A DNA stretch of 64,000 nucleotides from Cronobacter condimenti 1330 (GTDB lineage Bacteria > Pseudomonadota > Gammaproteobacteria > Enterobacterales > Enterobacteriaceae). Shown in pieces: positions 15,668 through 24,327 of the stretch; the stretch's first letter is position 1; each line of letters begins with the position of its first letter. The stretch lies in contig NZ_CP012264.1 of NCBI RefSeq assembly GCF_001277255.1, positions 1,054,001-1,118,000 on the forward strand. Reading direction: 5' to 3'. A program made the position numbers and the translations under genes. Under the pieces are notes generated by a model. That model made no database searches. It was given only the letters and a program-made list of their open reading frames with translations, and had not been told where the DNA came from.

Positions 15668-16878
15668 GCCTCGTCCTCCTCGTGCAGGCTCTCCAGCGTG
15701 CGGGCGAAGAGCGTGCGCAGCTGCGCTTTTTCAGGCTCCTCCAGCGTTTCGAGCTCAAGCCGGCGTTCAAATACCTCTTCCACACCAAGCTCGCTGAGCG
15801 TCTCTGTGCTGAGCGTGCCGAGCGCGCGCTCGCGCATTTCACGGCTGCGGCGCAGCAGTACCACTTCCACCGGCAGGCTTTCGGTGAGCTGGCTTATCTC
15901 GCGGTGCATATCGTGAAGGAACTCGCCGGTGTCGATTTCGATATCGAGCCAGACTTTGGGGGCATCGGGCGCGTCACGCCACTGTTCAAGCTGCGCGGTG
16001 ATGGACGCAAGGCTGCCTTTTAAGACCGCCAGCGGCTGGCTGACCGGCACCTGTAAGGTTGTCACCTCGCGCAGTTTGCCGTCAGCGAAGTCTACCAGGT
16101 AGACGCTTTTCTCTTTACCGGTTTCATCAAAACTCAGCGCGATGGGCGAGCCGCTGTAACGGATATGCTCGCAGCCCGCGACTTTCTGGGCTCGGTGGAT
16201 GTGTCCCAGCGCGATGTAATCGGCGGGCGGAAAGCAGTCCGCCGGGAAGGCGTCGAGCGTGCCTATATAGATGTCGCGCACCGCGTCACTTTTGGTCACG
16301 CCTACCGTGGTAAGATGCCCGGTCGCGATAATCGGCAGGCGGCGGTCGCCGCGAAGCGCGCAGGCCGCGTCATAGCAGGCCTGGTAATGCTGGCTGATGG
16401 CCTCCAGCAACTGCTGCTGTTTTTCGCGTCCCGACTGACCGCCCAGGCTTCGCAGTACGTCGCGCGGGCGCAGAAAGGGAATAGGGCAAAGCACCGCGCC
16501 CGGCTCGCCGTCCCGGCGGTATAACAAGGTGGCCTGGGTTTCGGGCGTAAGCTGCGCGCTGGCTATCACCTGGGTGTTAAGGCAGGCGAGCAGCTCGCGA
16601 GATTCGTTGAGTGTCGCGACGGAATCGTGGTTGCCGCCCAGCACAATCAGCGGGCATTCCGCGCCCTGAAGACGCACCACAAAGCGATTATAGAGCTCGC
16701 GCGCGTAGCTTGGCGGCGCGCCGGTATCAAAGATGTCGCCCGCAACGATAATCGCGTCGACCTGATGCGCAATGGCCGTTTCCAGGAGCCAGTCGAGAAA
16801 AGCTTCATGCTCGGCGGCGCGGCTTTTGGCATAAAAATTTTGACCAAGATGCCAGTCTGAGGTATGCAGAATACGCAT
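15664..16878 (-). CDS. sbcD: Exonuclease subunit SbcD (nuclease)
   Basis: 404 aa, Mre11-like calcineurin-type phosphoesterase (E. coli 400). Metal-binding motifs in order: DWH (residues 8-10), GDIFD (47-51), GGNHD (81-85), then TGHLTT and LGHIHRA further on. It forms the Mn-dependent nuclease of the SbcCD complex in the cytoplasm. First gene of sbcDC, divergent from phoB with about 200 nt between starts. In E. coli the order is the same. Confidence 0.97.
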   Translation of the reverse strand: MRILHTSDWHLGQNFYAKSRAAEHEAFLDWLLETAIAHQVDAIIVAGDIFDTGAPPSYARELYNRFVVRLQGAECPLIVLGGNHDSVATLNESRELLACLNTQVIASAQLTPETQATLLYRRDGEPGAVLCPIPFLRPRDVLRSLGGQSGREKQQQLLEAISQHYQACYDAACALRGDRRLPIIATGHLTTVGVTKSDAVRDIYIGTLDAFPADCFPPADYIALGHIHRAQKVAGCEHIRYSGSPIALSFDETGKEKSVYLVDFADGKLREVTTLQVPVSQPLAVLKGSLASITAQLEQWRDAPDAPKVWLDIEIDTGEFLHDMHREISQLTESLPVEVVLLRRSREMRERALGTLSTETLSELGVEEVFERRLELETLEEPEKAQLRTLFARTLESLHEEDEA

Positions 16879-17000
16879 GTGATGCCCTGTGGCGTAAAAG
16901 CGAGAAGGGGATTATAAACATCCGGTACGGCGGGTGTCCTGTTTCGTCGCGTCGCGCACGTTTTCTGCGTACGCTGACAGGTCATCTTACGGTCATCTTT

Positions 17001-17033
17001 TTCATAAATCTGTCATAAATCTGACGCATAATG
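17001..17033 (+). promoter_or_regulatory. Pho box and phoB promoter
   Basis: TTCATAAATCTGTCATAAATCTGACGCATAATG region: direct repeats of the CTGTCAT-type 7-mer (17010-17016 and 17021-17027) spaced 11 bp apart by AT-rich DNA, followed by CATAAT as -10 at 17027-17032. It is nearly the same as the E. coli phoB Pho box. PhoB-phosphate activates its own operon here in phosphate starvation. Confidence 0.9.
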
Positions 17034-17076
17034 GCGCCGCATTACATTCTGTTTACTTTATTTAACAGGGCTAATC

Positions 17077-17766
17077 ATGGCGAGACGTATTCTGGTCGTT
17101 GAAGATGAAGCACCTATCCGCGAGATGGTGTGTTTTGTGCTGGAACAAAATGGCTTCCAGCCGGTGGAAGCGGAAGATTATGACAGTGCGGTGAATCAAC
17201 TCAATGAGCCCTGGCCCGATCTGATTTTGCTGGACTGGATGCTGCCCGGCGGATCGGGGATCCAGTTTATTAAACATATCAAACGCGAAGCGCTGACCCG
17301 CGAAATCCCGGTTGTCATGTTGACCGCACGGGGTGAGGAAGAAGATCGTGTGCGTGGCCTTGAAACGGGCGCTGATGATTACATTACTAAACCGTTTTCC
17401 CCAAAAGAGCTGGTGGCGCGTATTAAAGCTGTCATGCGTCGTATCTCGCCGATGGCTGTAGATGAAGTCATTGAAATGCAGGGCCTAAGCCTTGACCCGT
17501 CATCGCACCGCGTGATGACCGGCGAAAATCCTCTCGATATGGGCCCCACCGAATTCAAACTGTTACACTTCTTTATGACGCACCCGGAGCGCGTGTATAG
17601 CCGTGAACAGCTGCTCAATCACGTCTGGGGCACCAATGTGTATGTGGAAGATCGCACCGTGGATGTGCATATCCGCCGCCTGCGTAAGGCGCTGGAGCTG
17701 AGTGGTCATGACAGAATGGTTCAAACGGTGCGCGGTACGGGTTATCGGTTCTCAACCCGTTTTTAA
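17077..17766 (+). CDS. phoB: Phosphate regulon response regulator PhoB
   Basis: 229 aa, as in E. coli. Receiver domain with D10/E11 acid pocket, phosphoacceptor D53 (LLDWMLPG), T83 and K105 (ITKPFSPKEL). C-terminal winged-helix DNA-binding domain (about 130-229) with RTVDVHIRRLRKALE recognition helix and VRGTGYRFS. Activated by PhoR phosphorylation, it binds Pho boxes, including the one before this gene. 22 nt upstream of phoR in one operon. Confidence 0.98.
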   Translation: MARRILVVEDEAPIREMVCFVLEQNGFQPVEAEDYDSAVNQLNEPWPDLILLDWMLPGGSGIQFIKHIKREALTREIPVVMLTARGEEEDRVRGLETGADDYITKPFSPKELVARIKAVMRRISPMAVDEVIEMQGLSLDPSSHRVMTGENPLDMGPTEFKLLHFFMTHPERVYSREQLLNHVWGTNVYVEDRTVDVHIRRLRKALELSGHDRMVQTVRGTGYRFSTRF

Positions 17767-17788
17767 ACCCAAAACAGGAGTGTGACGC

Positions 17789-19102
17789 GTGCTGGAAAGG
17801 CTGTCATGGAAAAGACTGGTGCTGGAGCTGTTGCTTTGTTGTATTCCGGCGCTGGTACTCGGGGCGATATTCGGCTATCTGGCATGGTTTTTACTGGCGG
17901 CGGTGACCGGATTGCTTATCTGGCATTTCTGGAATCTGCTGCGGCTTTCCTGGTGGCTTTGGGTGGATCGCAGTATGACGCCGCCGCCAGGTAGCGGAAG
18001 CTGGGAGCCACTGCTCTACGGTCTTCACCAGATGCAGTTGCGCAATAAAAAGCGCCGTCGGGAACTTGGTAATTTAATTAAACGCTTTCGCAGCGGCGCG
18101 GAATCGCTGCCGGATGCCGTGGTGCTGACCACGGAAGAGGGCGCCATCTTCTGGTGTAACGGCCTTGCGCAACAGTTGCTCGGCCTGCGCTGGCCTGATG
18201 ACAACGGTCAGAATATCTTAAACCTCCTGCGTTACCCGGAATTCACCCGTTATTTGCGCGGTCAGGAATTTAACCGCCCTCTGCACCTGGTGCTTAATAA
18301 TGGGCGTCATCTGGAATTTCGCGTCATGCCTTACAGCGAAGAACAATTGCTGATGGTCGCGCGTGACATCACGCAGATGCACCAGCTCGAAGGGGCGCGG
18401 CGCAACTTTTTCGCAAACGTCAGCCATGAATTGCGCACGCCATTGACGGTGTTACAGGGCTATCTGGAGATGATGCATGAGCAGACGCTCGAAGGGGCGC
18501 TGCGTGAAAAAGCGCTGCATACCATGCGCGAGCAAACCTACCGGATGGAAGGGCTGGTAAAACAGTTACTGACGCTCTCGAAAATCGAGGCGGCGCCCGC
18601 GATGCAGCTTAATGAAACCATCGACGTGCCGATGATGCTGCGGGTGGTGGAGCGTGAAGCGCAGACGCTGAGCCAGCAAAAACAGACTTTCACCTTTGAC
18701 GTCGATCCGGCGCTAAAAGTGCTCGGCAATGAAGAGCAGTTGCGCAGCGCGATTTCAAACCTCGTGTATAACGCCGTGAACCATACGCCTGCGGGTACGC
18801 ACATCACGGTGCGCTGGGAACATGTGCCGGGCGGCGCGCGTTTTAGCGTGGCGGATACCGGGCCGGGCATCGCCGCGGAGCATATTCCGCGTCTGACTGA
18901 GCGCTTCTACCGGGTGGATAAAGCGCGTTCGCGACAGACCGGCGGCAGCGGGCTTGGTCTGGCGATTGTGAAGCATGCGCTGACGCATCACGATGCGCGT
19001 CTGGAGATAGAAAGCGAACCGGGCCGGGGCACGACCTTTTCGTTTGTTCTGCCGGAACGGTTAATCGCGCCCACGACCGCCAGAGCGCTTTCTGTGGTTT
19101 AA
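17789..19102 (+). CDS. phoR: Phosphate regulon sensor kinase PhoR
   Basis: 437 aa (E. coli 431; the extra residues are at the C-terminus). GTG start as in the family (MLERLSWKRLVLELLLC). Two membrane helices (about 9-28 and 33-52), a cytoplasmic charged linker, a PAS domain (about 95-195), the H-box VSHELRTPL with H213, and the HATPase domain with N-box (SNLVYNAVNHTP), G1 DTGPGI and G2 GGSGLGLAIV. It autophosphorylates and passes phosphate to PhoB; it senses phosphate through the Pst/PhoU complex. A terminator follows. Confidence 0.98.
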   Translation: MLERLSWKRLVLELLLCCIPALVLGAIFGYLAWFLLAAVTGLLIWHFWNLLRLSWWLWVDRSMTPPPGSGSWEPLLYGLHQMQLRNKKRRRELGNLIKRFRSGAESLPDAVVLTTEEGAIFWCNGLAQQLLGLRWPDDNGQNILNLLRYPEFTRYLRGQEFNRPLHLVLNNGRHLEFRVMPYSEEQLLMVARDITQMHQLEGARRNFFANVSHELRTPLTVLQGYLEMMHEQTLEGALREKALHTMREQTYRMEGLVKQLLTLSKIEAAPAMQLNETIDVPMMLRVVEREAQTLSQQKQTFTFDVDPALKVLGNEEQLRSAISNLVYNAVNHTPAGTHITVRWEHVPGGARFSVADTGPGIAAEHIPRLTERFYRVDKARSRQTGGSGLGLAIVKHALTHHDARLEIESEPGRGTTFSFVLPERLIAPTTARALSVV

Positions 19103-19123
19103 GCTGTAACGTCAACTTTCCAG

Positions 19124-19152
19124 GGCCAGCCATAAGCTGGCCTTATTTGTTT
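19124..19152 (+). terminator. Terminator of phoBR
   Basis: GGCCAGC / GCTGGCC stem with a CATAA loop and a following TTATTTGTTTTT tract, just after the phoR stop codon. Confidence 0.8.
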
Positions 19153-19499
19153 TTAATAGGGTATTCAGCGCTTTTTCCTCAATTGGTGCTTTTTTGCTCG
19201 CGCGAATCGCCGGAGGTTTTTTAAGAAATTAGATTTAATCACTGCCTTTAAACTTAGATCTGGCATAAAGGTCTGGTTTCAGGATCCCGTCTTGCCTTTA
19301 AACGTTATAAGCGTTTAAATTGCGCCCCTGCTATTGCCAGACCGACTGTTTTTGCGCGGTAAACCGAAAAACAATTCTTCGCCAGCGTAATCGGGAAGCA
19401 TATCCCGCTGTCAGGCTCTGAAATGGCCGTGTTTTCGTCAGGTGACTGGCGGTAAAAAATTATTCAATTTCAACACCACATCCACAGGCAGTAAATCTT
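19153..19499. other. Upstream region of brnQ with an 8-bp inverted repeat
   Basis: About 350 bp without a gene. It contains TTTAAACG / CGTTTAAA (19297-19304 and 19312-19319, 7-nt spacer) in an AT-rich stretch, and GGATCCCG just before it. It must hold the brnQ promoter; no clear -35/-10 pair stood out. No small peptide gene with a branched-chain codon run is visible. Confidence 0.45.
19297..19319. repeat. Perfect inverted repeat upstream of brnQ
   Basis: TTTAAACG-TTATAAG-CGTTTAAA: two perfect 8-bp arms around a 7-nt spacer, about 180 nt before the brnQ start. It could be an operator or a hairpin; no T-run follows, so it is not a standard terminator. Confidence 0.55.
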
Positions 19500-20819
19500 A
19501 TGACCCATCAGTTAAAATCGCGCGACATTATCGCACTGGGGTTTATGACCTTTGCGTTATTCGTTGGCGCGGGCAATATCATTTTCCCACCCATGGTTGG
19601 TTTGCAGGCCGGTCCACATGTCTGGACGGCGGCGATCGGCTTTCTGATAACCGCCGTTGGTCTGCCTGTGCTTACCGTGGTGGCGCTGGCGAAAGTCGGC
19701 GGCGGCGTAGATAGCCTGAGCCACCCAATTGGCCGCGTGGCAGGTATTCTGCTGGCGACCGTCTGCTATCTGGCCGTTGGCCCGCTGTTTGCCACACCGC
19801 GTACCGCCACCGTGTCATTCGAAGTCGGTATTGCGCCGCTTACTGGTGACGGCGCGCTGCCGCTGCTCATTTATAGCCTGGTGTATTTCGCGCTGGTCAT
19901 TCTCGTGTCGCTCTATCCGGGTAAACTGCTGGATACGGTGGGCAATTTCCTGGCGCCGCTGAAAATCGTCGCGCTGGTGGTGCTCTCCGTCGCCGCTATC
20001 GTATGGCCGGCGGGCGGTATCAGCGTTGCGACCGAAGCCTACCAGAAAGCAGCGTTTTCCAACGGGTTCGTTAACGGTTATCTGACGATGGATACGCTGG
20101 GCGCGATGGTGTTCGGGATTGTTATCGTCAACGCGGCGCGCTCGCGTGGCGTTTCTGACTCCCGTCTGCTGACCCGCTATACCATTTTCGCAGGCCTGAT
20201 GGCGGGCGTTGGCCTGACGCTGCTGTACCTGGCGCTGTTCCGTCTGGGTTCTGACAGCGCGACGCTTGTGGATCAATCCGTAAACGGCGCGGCCATTCTT
20301 CACGCCTACGTTCAGCATACTTTCGGCGGTGCGGGTAGTTTCCTGCTGGCGGCGCTGATTTTCCTGGCGTGTATGGTCACGGCGGTAGGCCTGACCTGCG
20401 CCTGCGCTGAGTTTTTCGCGCAGTATTTGCCGCTCTCTTACCGTTCGCTGGTGTTCGTCCTGGGCCTGTTCTCAATGGTGGTGTCCAACCTGGGCCTGAG
20501 CCAGCTGATTCAGTTCTCCATTCCGGTGCTGACGGCCATCTATCCGCCGTGTATCGCACTCGTTGTTCTGAGCTTTACGCGCGGCTGGTGGCATAATGCG
20601 AGCCGTGTTATCGCCCCGGCGATGGCGGTCAGTCTGCTGTTCGGTTTGATTGATGGGGTGAAAGCCTCAGCGATAAGCGGTATCCTTCCGGCCTGGACTC
20701 AGAAGCTGCCGATGGCGGATCAGGGGCTGGCATGGCTGCTGCCTACCGTTGTGATTGCGCTGGCGGCGGCCGTCTGGGATCGTACGGCCGGACGGAGCGT
20801 GACTTCCACCGCTCACTGA
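19500..20819 (+). CDS. brnQ: Branched-chain amino acid:cation symporter BrnQ
   Basis: 439 aa (E. coli 439), LIVCS family with 12 predicted helices. The start MTHQLKSRDIIALGFMTFAL and the conserved FVGAGNIIFPP loop are typical. It imports leucine, isoleucine and valine with Na+ in the inner membrane. The ATG at 19500 is weakly preceded by a purine-rich stretch; homology fixes the start. It follows phoR and precedes proY, as in E. coli; a terminator separates it from proY. Confidence 0.97.
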   Translation: MTHQLKSRDIIALGFMTFALFVGAGNIIFPPMVGLQAGPHVWTAAIGFLITAVGLPVLTVVALAKVGGGVDSLSHPIGRVAGILLATVCYLAVGPLFATPRTATVSFEVGIAPLTGDGALPLLIYSLVYFALVILVSLYPGKLLDTVGNFLAPLKIVALVVLSVAAIVWPAGGISVATEAYQKAAFSNGFVNGYLTMDTLGAMVFGIVIVNAARSRGVSDSRLLTRYTIFAGLMAGVGLTLLYLALFRLGSDSATLVDQSVNGAAILHAYVQHTFGGAGSFLLAALIFLACMVTAVGLTCACAEFFAQYLPLSYRSLVFVLGLFSMVVSNLGLSQLIQFSIPVLTAIYPPCIALVVLSFTRGWWHNASRVIAPAMAVSLLFGLIDGVKASAISGILPAWTQKLPMADQGLAWLLPTVVIALAAAVWDRTAGRSVTSTAH

Positions 20820-20836
20820 TCGTCGGTTGATTGTTG

Positions 20837-20866
20837 AACCACGGGGCCTTGCTCCGTGGTTTTTTA
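20837..20866 (+). terminator. Terminator of brnQ
   Basis: AACCACGG / CCGTGGTT stem with a T6 tail (GGTTTTTTATT) in the 70-nt gap before proY. Confidence 0.85.
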
Positions 20867-20889
20867 TTGTATGACGTGGTACTGAAAAG

Positions 20890-22257
20890 ATGGAAAACGA
20901 GAACAAGCTCAAGCGCGGATTAAGTACAAGGCACATCCGCTTTATGGCGCTGGGTTCAGCGATTGGCACCGGCCTGTTTTACGGCTCGGCGGACGCCATC
21001 AAAATGGCGGGTCCGAGCGTACTGCTGGCCTACATTATCGGCGGCGTGGCGGCGTATATCATTATGCGCGCGCTCGGCGAAATGTCCGTGCACAACCCGG
21101 CGGCGAGCTCTTTCTCTCGCTATGCGCAGGACAACCTCGGCCCGCTCGCAGGCTATATCACCGGCTGGACTTACTGCTTTGAAATTCTGATTGTCGCCAT
21201 TGCCGACGTCACTGCCTTCGGCATCTATATGGGCGTCTGGTTCCCGACGGTGCCGCACTGGGTCTGGGTGCTAAGCGTGGTGCTCATTATCTGCGCCATC
21301 AACCTGATGAGCGTGAAAGTCTTCGGCGAGCTGGAGTTCTGGTTCTCGTTCTTTAAAGTCGCCACGATTATCATCATGATCGCCGCCGGTATCGGCATCA
21401 TTATCTGGGGCATCGGCAATGGTGGCCAGCCGACCGGCATCCATAACCTCTGGAGCAACGGCGGCTTCTTCGCTAACGGCTGGATTGGCACCGTGATGGC
21501 GCTGCAGATGGTGATGTTCGCCTATGGTGGCATTGAGATTATCGGCATCACCGCCGGTGAAGCCAAAGACCCGGCTAAATCCATTCCGCGTGCGATAAAC
21601 TCCGTACCGCTGCGTATCCTGGTGTTTTATGTCGGCACGCTGTTTGTGATCATGTCCATCTATCCGTGGAATGAAGTGGGCACCAACGGCAGCCCGTTCG
21701 TGCTGACCTTCCAGCACATGGGAATTACCGTCGCGGCGGGCATTCTGAACTTCGTTGTGCTGACGGCGTCTTTATCGGCGATCAACAGCGACGTGTTCGG
21801 CGTGGGCCGTATGCTACACGGCATGGCAGAGCAGGGTAGCGCGCCGAAAGTGTTCGCGAAAACCTCACGCCGCGGCATTCCGTGGGTGACGGTGGTGGTG
21901 ATGTGTTTTGCAATGCTGCTTGCGGTCTATCTTAACTACATCATGCCGGAAAACGTCTTCCTGGTGATTGCGTCGCTCGCGACCTTCGCGACCGTCTGGG
22001 TCTGGATAATGATCCTGCTCTCGCAGGTGGCGTTCCGCCGTCGCCTGAGCGCGGATGAAGTCAAAGCGCTGCAATTCAAGGTGCCAGGCGGTGTGACGAC
22101 CACCATCGTGGGCCTGATTTTCCTGGCGTTTATCATCGCGCTGATTGGTTATCATCCGGACACCCGCATTTCGCTTTATGTCGGTTTCGCCTGGATTGCG
22201 TTGCTGCTCATAGGCTGGGTGTTTAAACGCCGTCGCGACGCGCACCTTTCCGCGTAA
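20890..22257 (+). CDS. proY: Proline-specific permease ProY
   Basis: 455 aa (E. coli 457), amino acid-polyamine-organocation (APC) superfamily, 12 helices. The conserved N-terminal LKRGLSTRHIRFMALGSAIG and GTGLFYGSADAIKMAGPS carry the substrate-binding helix 1 glycines, and FAYGGIEIIGITAGEAKDP is the helix 6 signature. It is a cryptic proline transporter in Salmonella. Inner membrane. Terminators on both sides show a single-gene transcript unit. Confidence 0.96.
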   Translation: MENENKLKRGLSTRHIRFMALGSAIGTGLFYGSADAIKMAGPSVLLAYIIGGVAAYIIMRALGEMSVHNPAASSFSRYAQDNLGPLAGYITGWTYCFEILIVAIADVTAFGIYMGVWFPTVPHWVWVLSVVLIICAINLMSVKVFGELEFWFSFFKVATIIIMIAAGIGIIIWGIGNGGQPTGIHNLWSNGGFFANGWIGTVMALQMVMFAYGGIEIIGITAGEAKDPAKSIPRAINSVPLRILVFYVGTLFVIMSIYPWNEVGTNGSPFVLTFQHMGITVAAGILNFVVLTASLSAINSDVFGVGRMLHGMAEQGSAPKVFAKTSRRGIPWVTVVVMCFAMLLAVYLNYIMPENVFLVIASLATFATVWVWIMILLSQVAFRRRLSADEVKALQFKVPGGVTTTIVGLIFLAFIIALIGYHPDTRISLYVGFAWIALLLIGWVFKRRRDAHLSA

Positions 22258-22268
22258 CTCTTCTTCTC

Positions 22269-22297
22269 ATCCCCGCCGCCTGGCGGGGATGTTGTTT
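22269..22297 (+). terminator. Terminator of proY
   Basis: Strong ATCCCCGCC / GGCGGGGAT stem with a 4-nt loop (GCCT) and a T-rich tail (GTTGTTTT), 12 nt after the proY stop. Confidence 0.85.
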
Positions 22298-22425
22298 TCG
22301 CTCTACGCTCACCAAAGATTCTCCGCCTCCCGTCTCCTCCCCCAATAAAATCCAGAATGAGGAAGGCGCGCGGTTGCCCGTGTGAAAAGATCGCCCTGTT
22401 TTCTGTCAATTAAGGATCAAAGTGT

Positions 22426-24243
22426 ATGTTGAATGCCTGGCATCTCCCCGTCGCGCCCTTTATCCGCCAGCAGGGGGAATCGCTACTCATTACGCTCTGG
22501 CTGAAAGGCGACGCGCTGCCGGAAAACGTTGTGCTGCGCTATGAGCGCGACAACGAAGAAACGCCGTTTACCATGAAGCGCCTGTCAACCGCGCCGCATC
22601 CGGAGGTCAGCGCGTGGCAGGCGAGCATTCCACTCGGCGACGGCCAGCCGCGCCGCCGCTACTGTTTCAAATTGCTCTGGAAAGAGAGCCAGCAGTGGTT
22701 CAGCCCGCTGGGCCTGAGCGCCTTTCCGCCCGCTCGCCTCGCGCTCTTTGCGGTGGATACGCCAGATGATGGTCCGGACTGGGTGCAGGAGCAGATTTTC
22801 TACCAGATTTTCCCTGACCGGTTTGCCCGTAGCGAGCCCAGGGGCGCAGCGCAGGACACCGTTTATTATCATCACGATCAGGGGCGCGATATCATTTTGC
22901 GCGACTGGCACGAGCCAGTGAGCCAGGAAGCAGGGTCGTCGACGTTTTACGGCGGCGATCTCGACGGCATCTGCGAGAAGCTGCCTTATCTGGAAAAACT
23001 GGGCGTGACGGCGCTTTACCTTAACCCCATCTTTTGTGCACCGAGCGTGCACAAATATGACACCGCCGATTACCGCCACGTCGACCCGCAATTTGGCGGT
23101 GATGATGCGCTGCTGCGCCTGCGTGAAAAAACACGCGCGCGCAATATGCGCCTGGTCCTGGATGGCGTTTTTAACCATACCGGCGACACGCATCCGTGGT
23201 TCGATCGTCAGCAAAACACGCAGAGCGGCGCCTGCCATCACCCGGATTCTCCCACACGCCGCTGGTACAGCTTCACCGGGGACGGTCACGCGTTCTGCTG
23301 GCTCGGTTATGAGAGCCTGCCGAAGCTGGATTTCGCCGAGCCCGGCGTGGTGGAGGAAATATACGCGGGCGAAGAGAGCGTCGTGAAGCACTGGCTGAAA
23401 GCGCCGTGGAGTATCGACGGCTGGCGGCTTGATGTGGTGCATATGCTGGGCGAGCGCGGCGGGGCGAAAGCGAACCTGCGCCACGTTGAAGGGATCACGC
23501 GCGCGGCCAAAGCGGTCAATCCGCAAGCCTTTGTGTTTGGCGAGCATTTCGGAGACGCCCGCCAGTGGCTGCAAAATGATGCGGAAGACGCGGCGATGAA
23601 CTATCGCGGCTTTACCACGCCGCTGTGGAGTTTTCTCGCAGGCGTAGATCAGGGGCTTGAGCCGCAGCAGCTCGACGCGGCCGAGTGCGCCGCGTGGATG
23701 GAAGAGTACCGCGCCGCGCTCTCACATCAGCAGCAGTTGCGGATGTTTAATCAGCTCGACAGTCACGATACCGCGCGCTTTAAAACGCTGGTGAAAGGAG
23801 ACCCGGCGCGCCTGCGGGCCGCGGCAGTGTGGCTTTTCTGCTGGCCCGGTGTGCCGTGCATTTTTTATGGCGATGAAGTGGGCGTAGAAGGCGGTAACGA
23901 TCCGTTCTGCCGACAGCCGTTCCCGTGGGACAAGGCGCATCAGGATAGCGAACTGCTGGCGCTCTATCAGCGTCTCGCTCGCCTGCGCCACCGCAGCCGG
24001 GCGCTACGGTCCGGCGGTTGCGAGGTTATCTACGCGCAGAGTGACGTCATTGTATTTATGCGTGTTTACCAGCAGGAACGGGTGCTCGTGGCGCTGAACC
24101 GCGGCGCGACCTGCGACGTGACGCTGCCGTTCTCACCGCTGTTTGCCGGAAAAACCTGGGGACGTGAAGAGGGCAGCGGCGAGTTTGAGGCACAGACGCT
24201 GCGCCTCCCGGCCGGTGCGGCGGCAATCTGGCGCGCAAGATAA
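22426..24243 (+). CDS. malZ: Maltodextrin glucosidase MalZ
   Basis: 605 aa, glycoside hydrolase family 13. N-terminal beta domain about 1-120, then the barrel with DGVFNHTG, the nucleophile in DGWRLDVVHM, the acid/base Glu in VFGEHFG, and the stabilising Asp in NQLDSHDTARF. It removes glucose from the reducing end of maltodextrins in the cytoplasm. The ATG at 22426 follows AAGGATCAAAGTGT. In E. coli it belongs to the MalT regulon; GGAGGAGACG on the minus strand near 22335 resembles the MalT core (GGA-GGA), but the match is weak. It sits after proY as in E. coli. Confidence 0.97.
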   Translation: MLNAWHLPVAPFIRQQGESLLITLWLKGDALPENVVLRYERDNEETPFTMKRLSTAPHPEVSAWQASIPLGDGQPRRRYCFKLLWKESQQWFSPLGLSAFPPARLALFAVDTPDDGPDWVQEQIFYQIFPDRFARSEPRGAAQDTVYYHHDQGRDIILRDWHEPVSQEAGSSTFYGGDLDGICEKLPYLEKLGVTALYLNPIFCAPSVHKYDTADYRHVDPQFGGDDALLRLREKTRARNMRLVLDGVFNHTGDTHPWFDRQQNTQSGACHHPDSPTRRWYSFTGDGHAFCWLGYESLPKLDFAEPGVVEEIYAGEESVVKHWLKAPWSIDGWRLDVVHMLGERGGAKANLRHVEGITRAAKAVNPQAFVFGEHFGDARQWLQNDAEDAAMNYRGFTTPLWSFLAGVDQGLEPQQLDAAECAAWMEEYRAALSHQQQLRMFNQLDSHDTARFKTLVKGDPARLRAAAVWLFCWPGVPCIFYGDEVGVEGGNDPFCRQPFPWDKAHQDSELLALYQRLARLRHRSRALRSGGCEVIYAQSDVIVFMRVYQQERVLVALNRGATCDVTLPFSPLFAGKTWGREEGSGEFEAQTLRLPAGAAAIWRAR

Positions 24244-24327
24244 GCGCGGCGAAACGCGGTAAAGGAATACCGCTTTTCATCCAGATATGGGAAAGTAGCC
24301 GCACTTCTGCCGCAGGGTCTGAAATCA

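Noticed and set aside
22330..22345. MalT box before malZ
   Set aside because: Only GGAGGA-like sequence was found on the minus strand; the match to GGA(T/G)GA is too short to claim a site.
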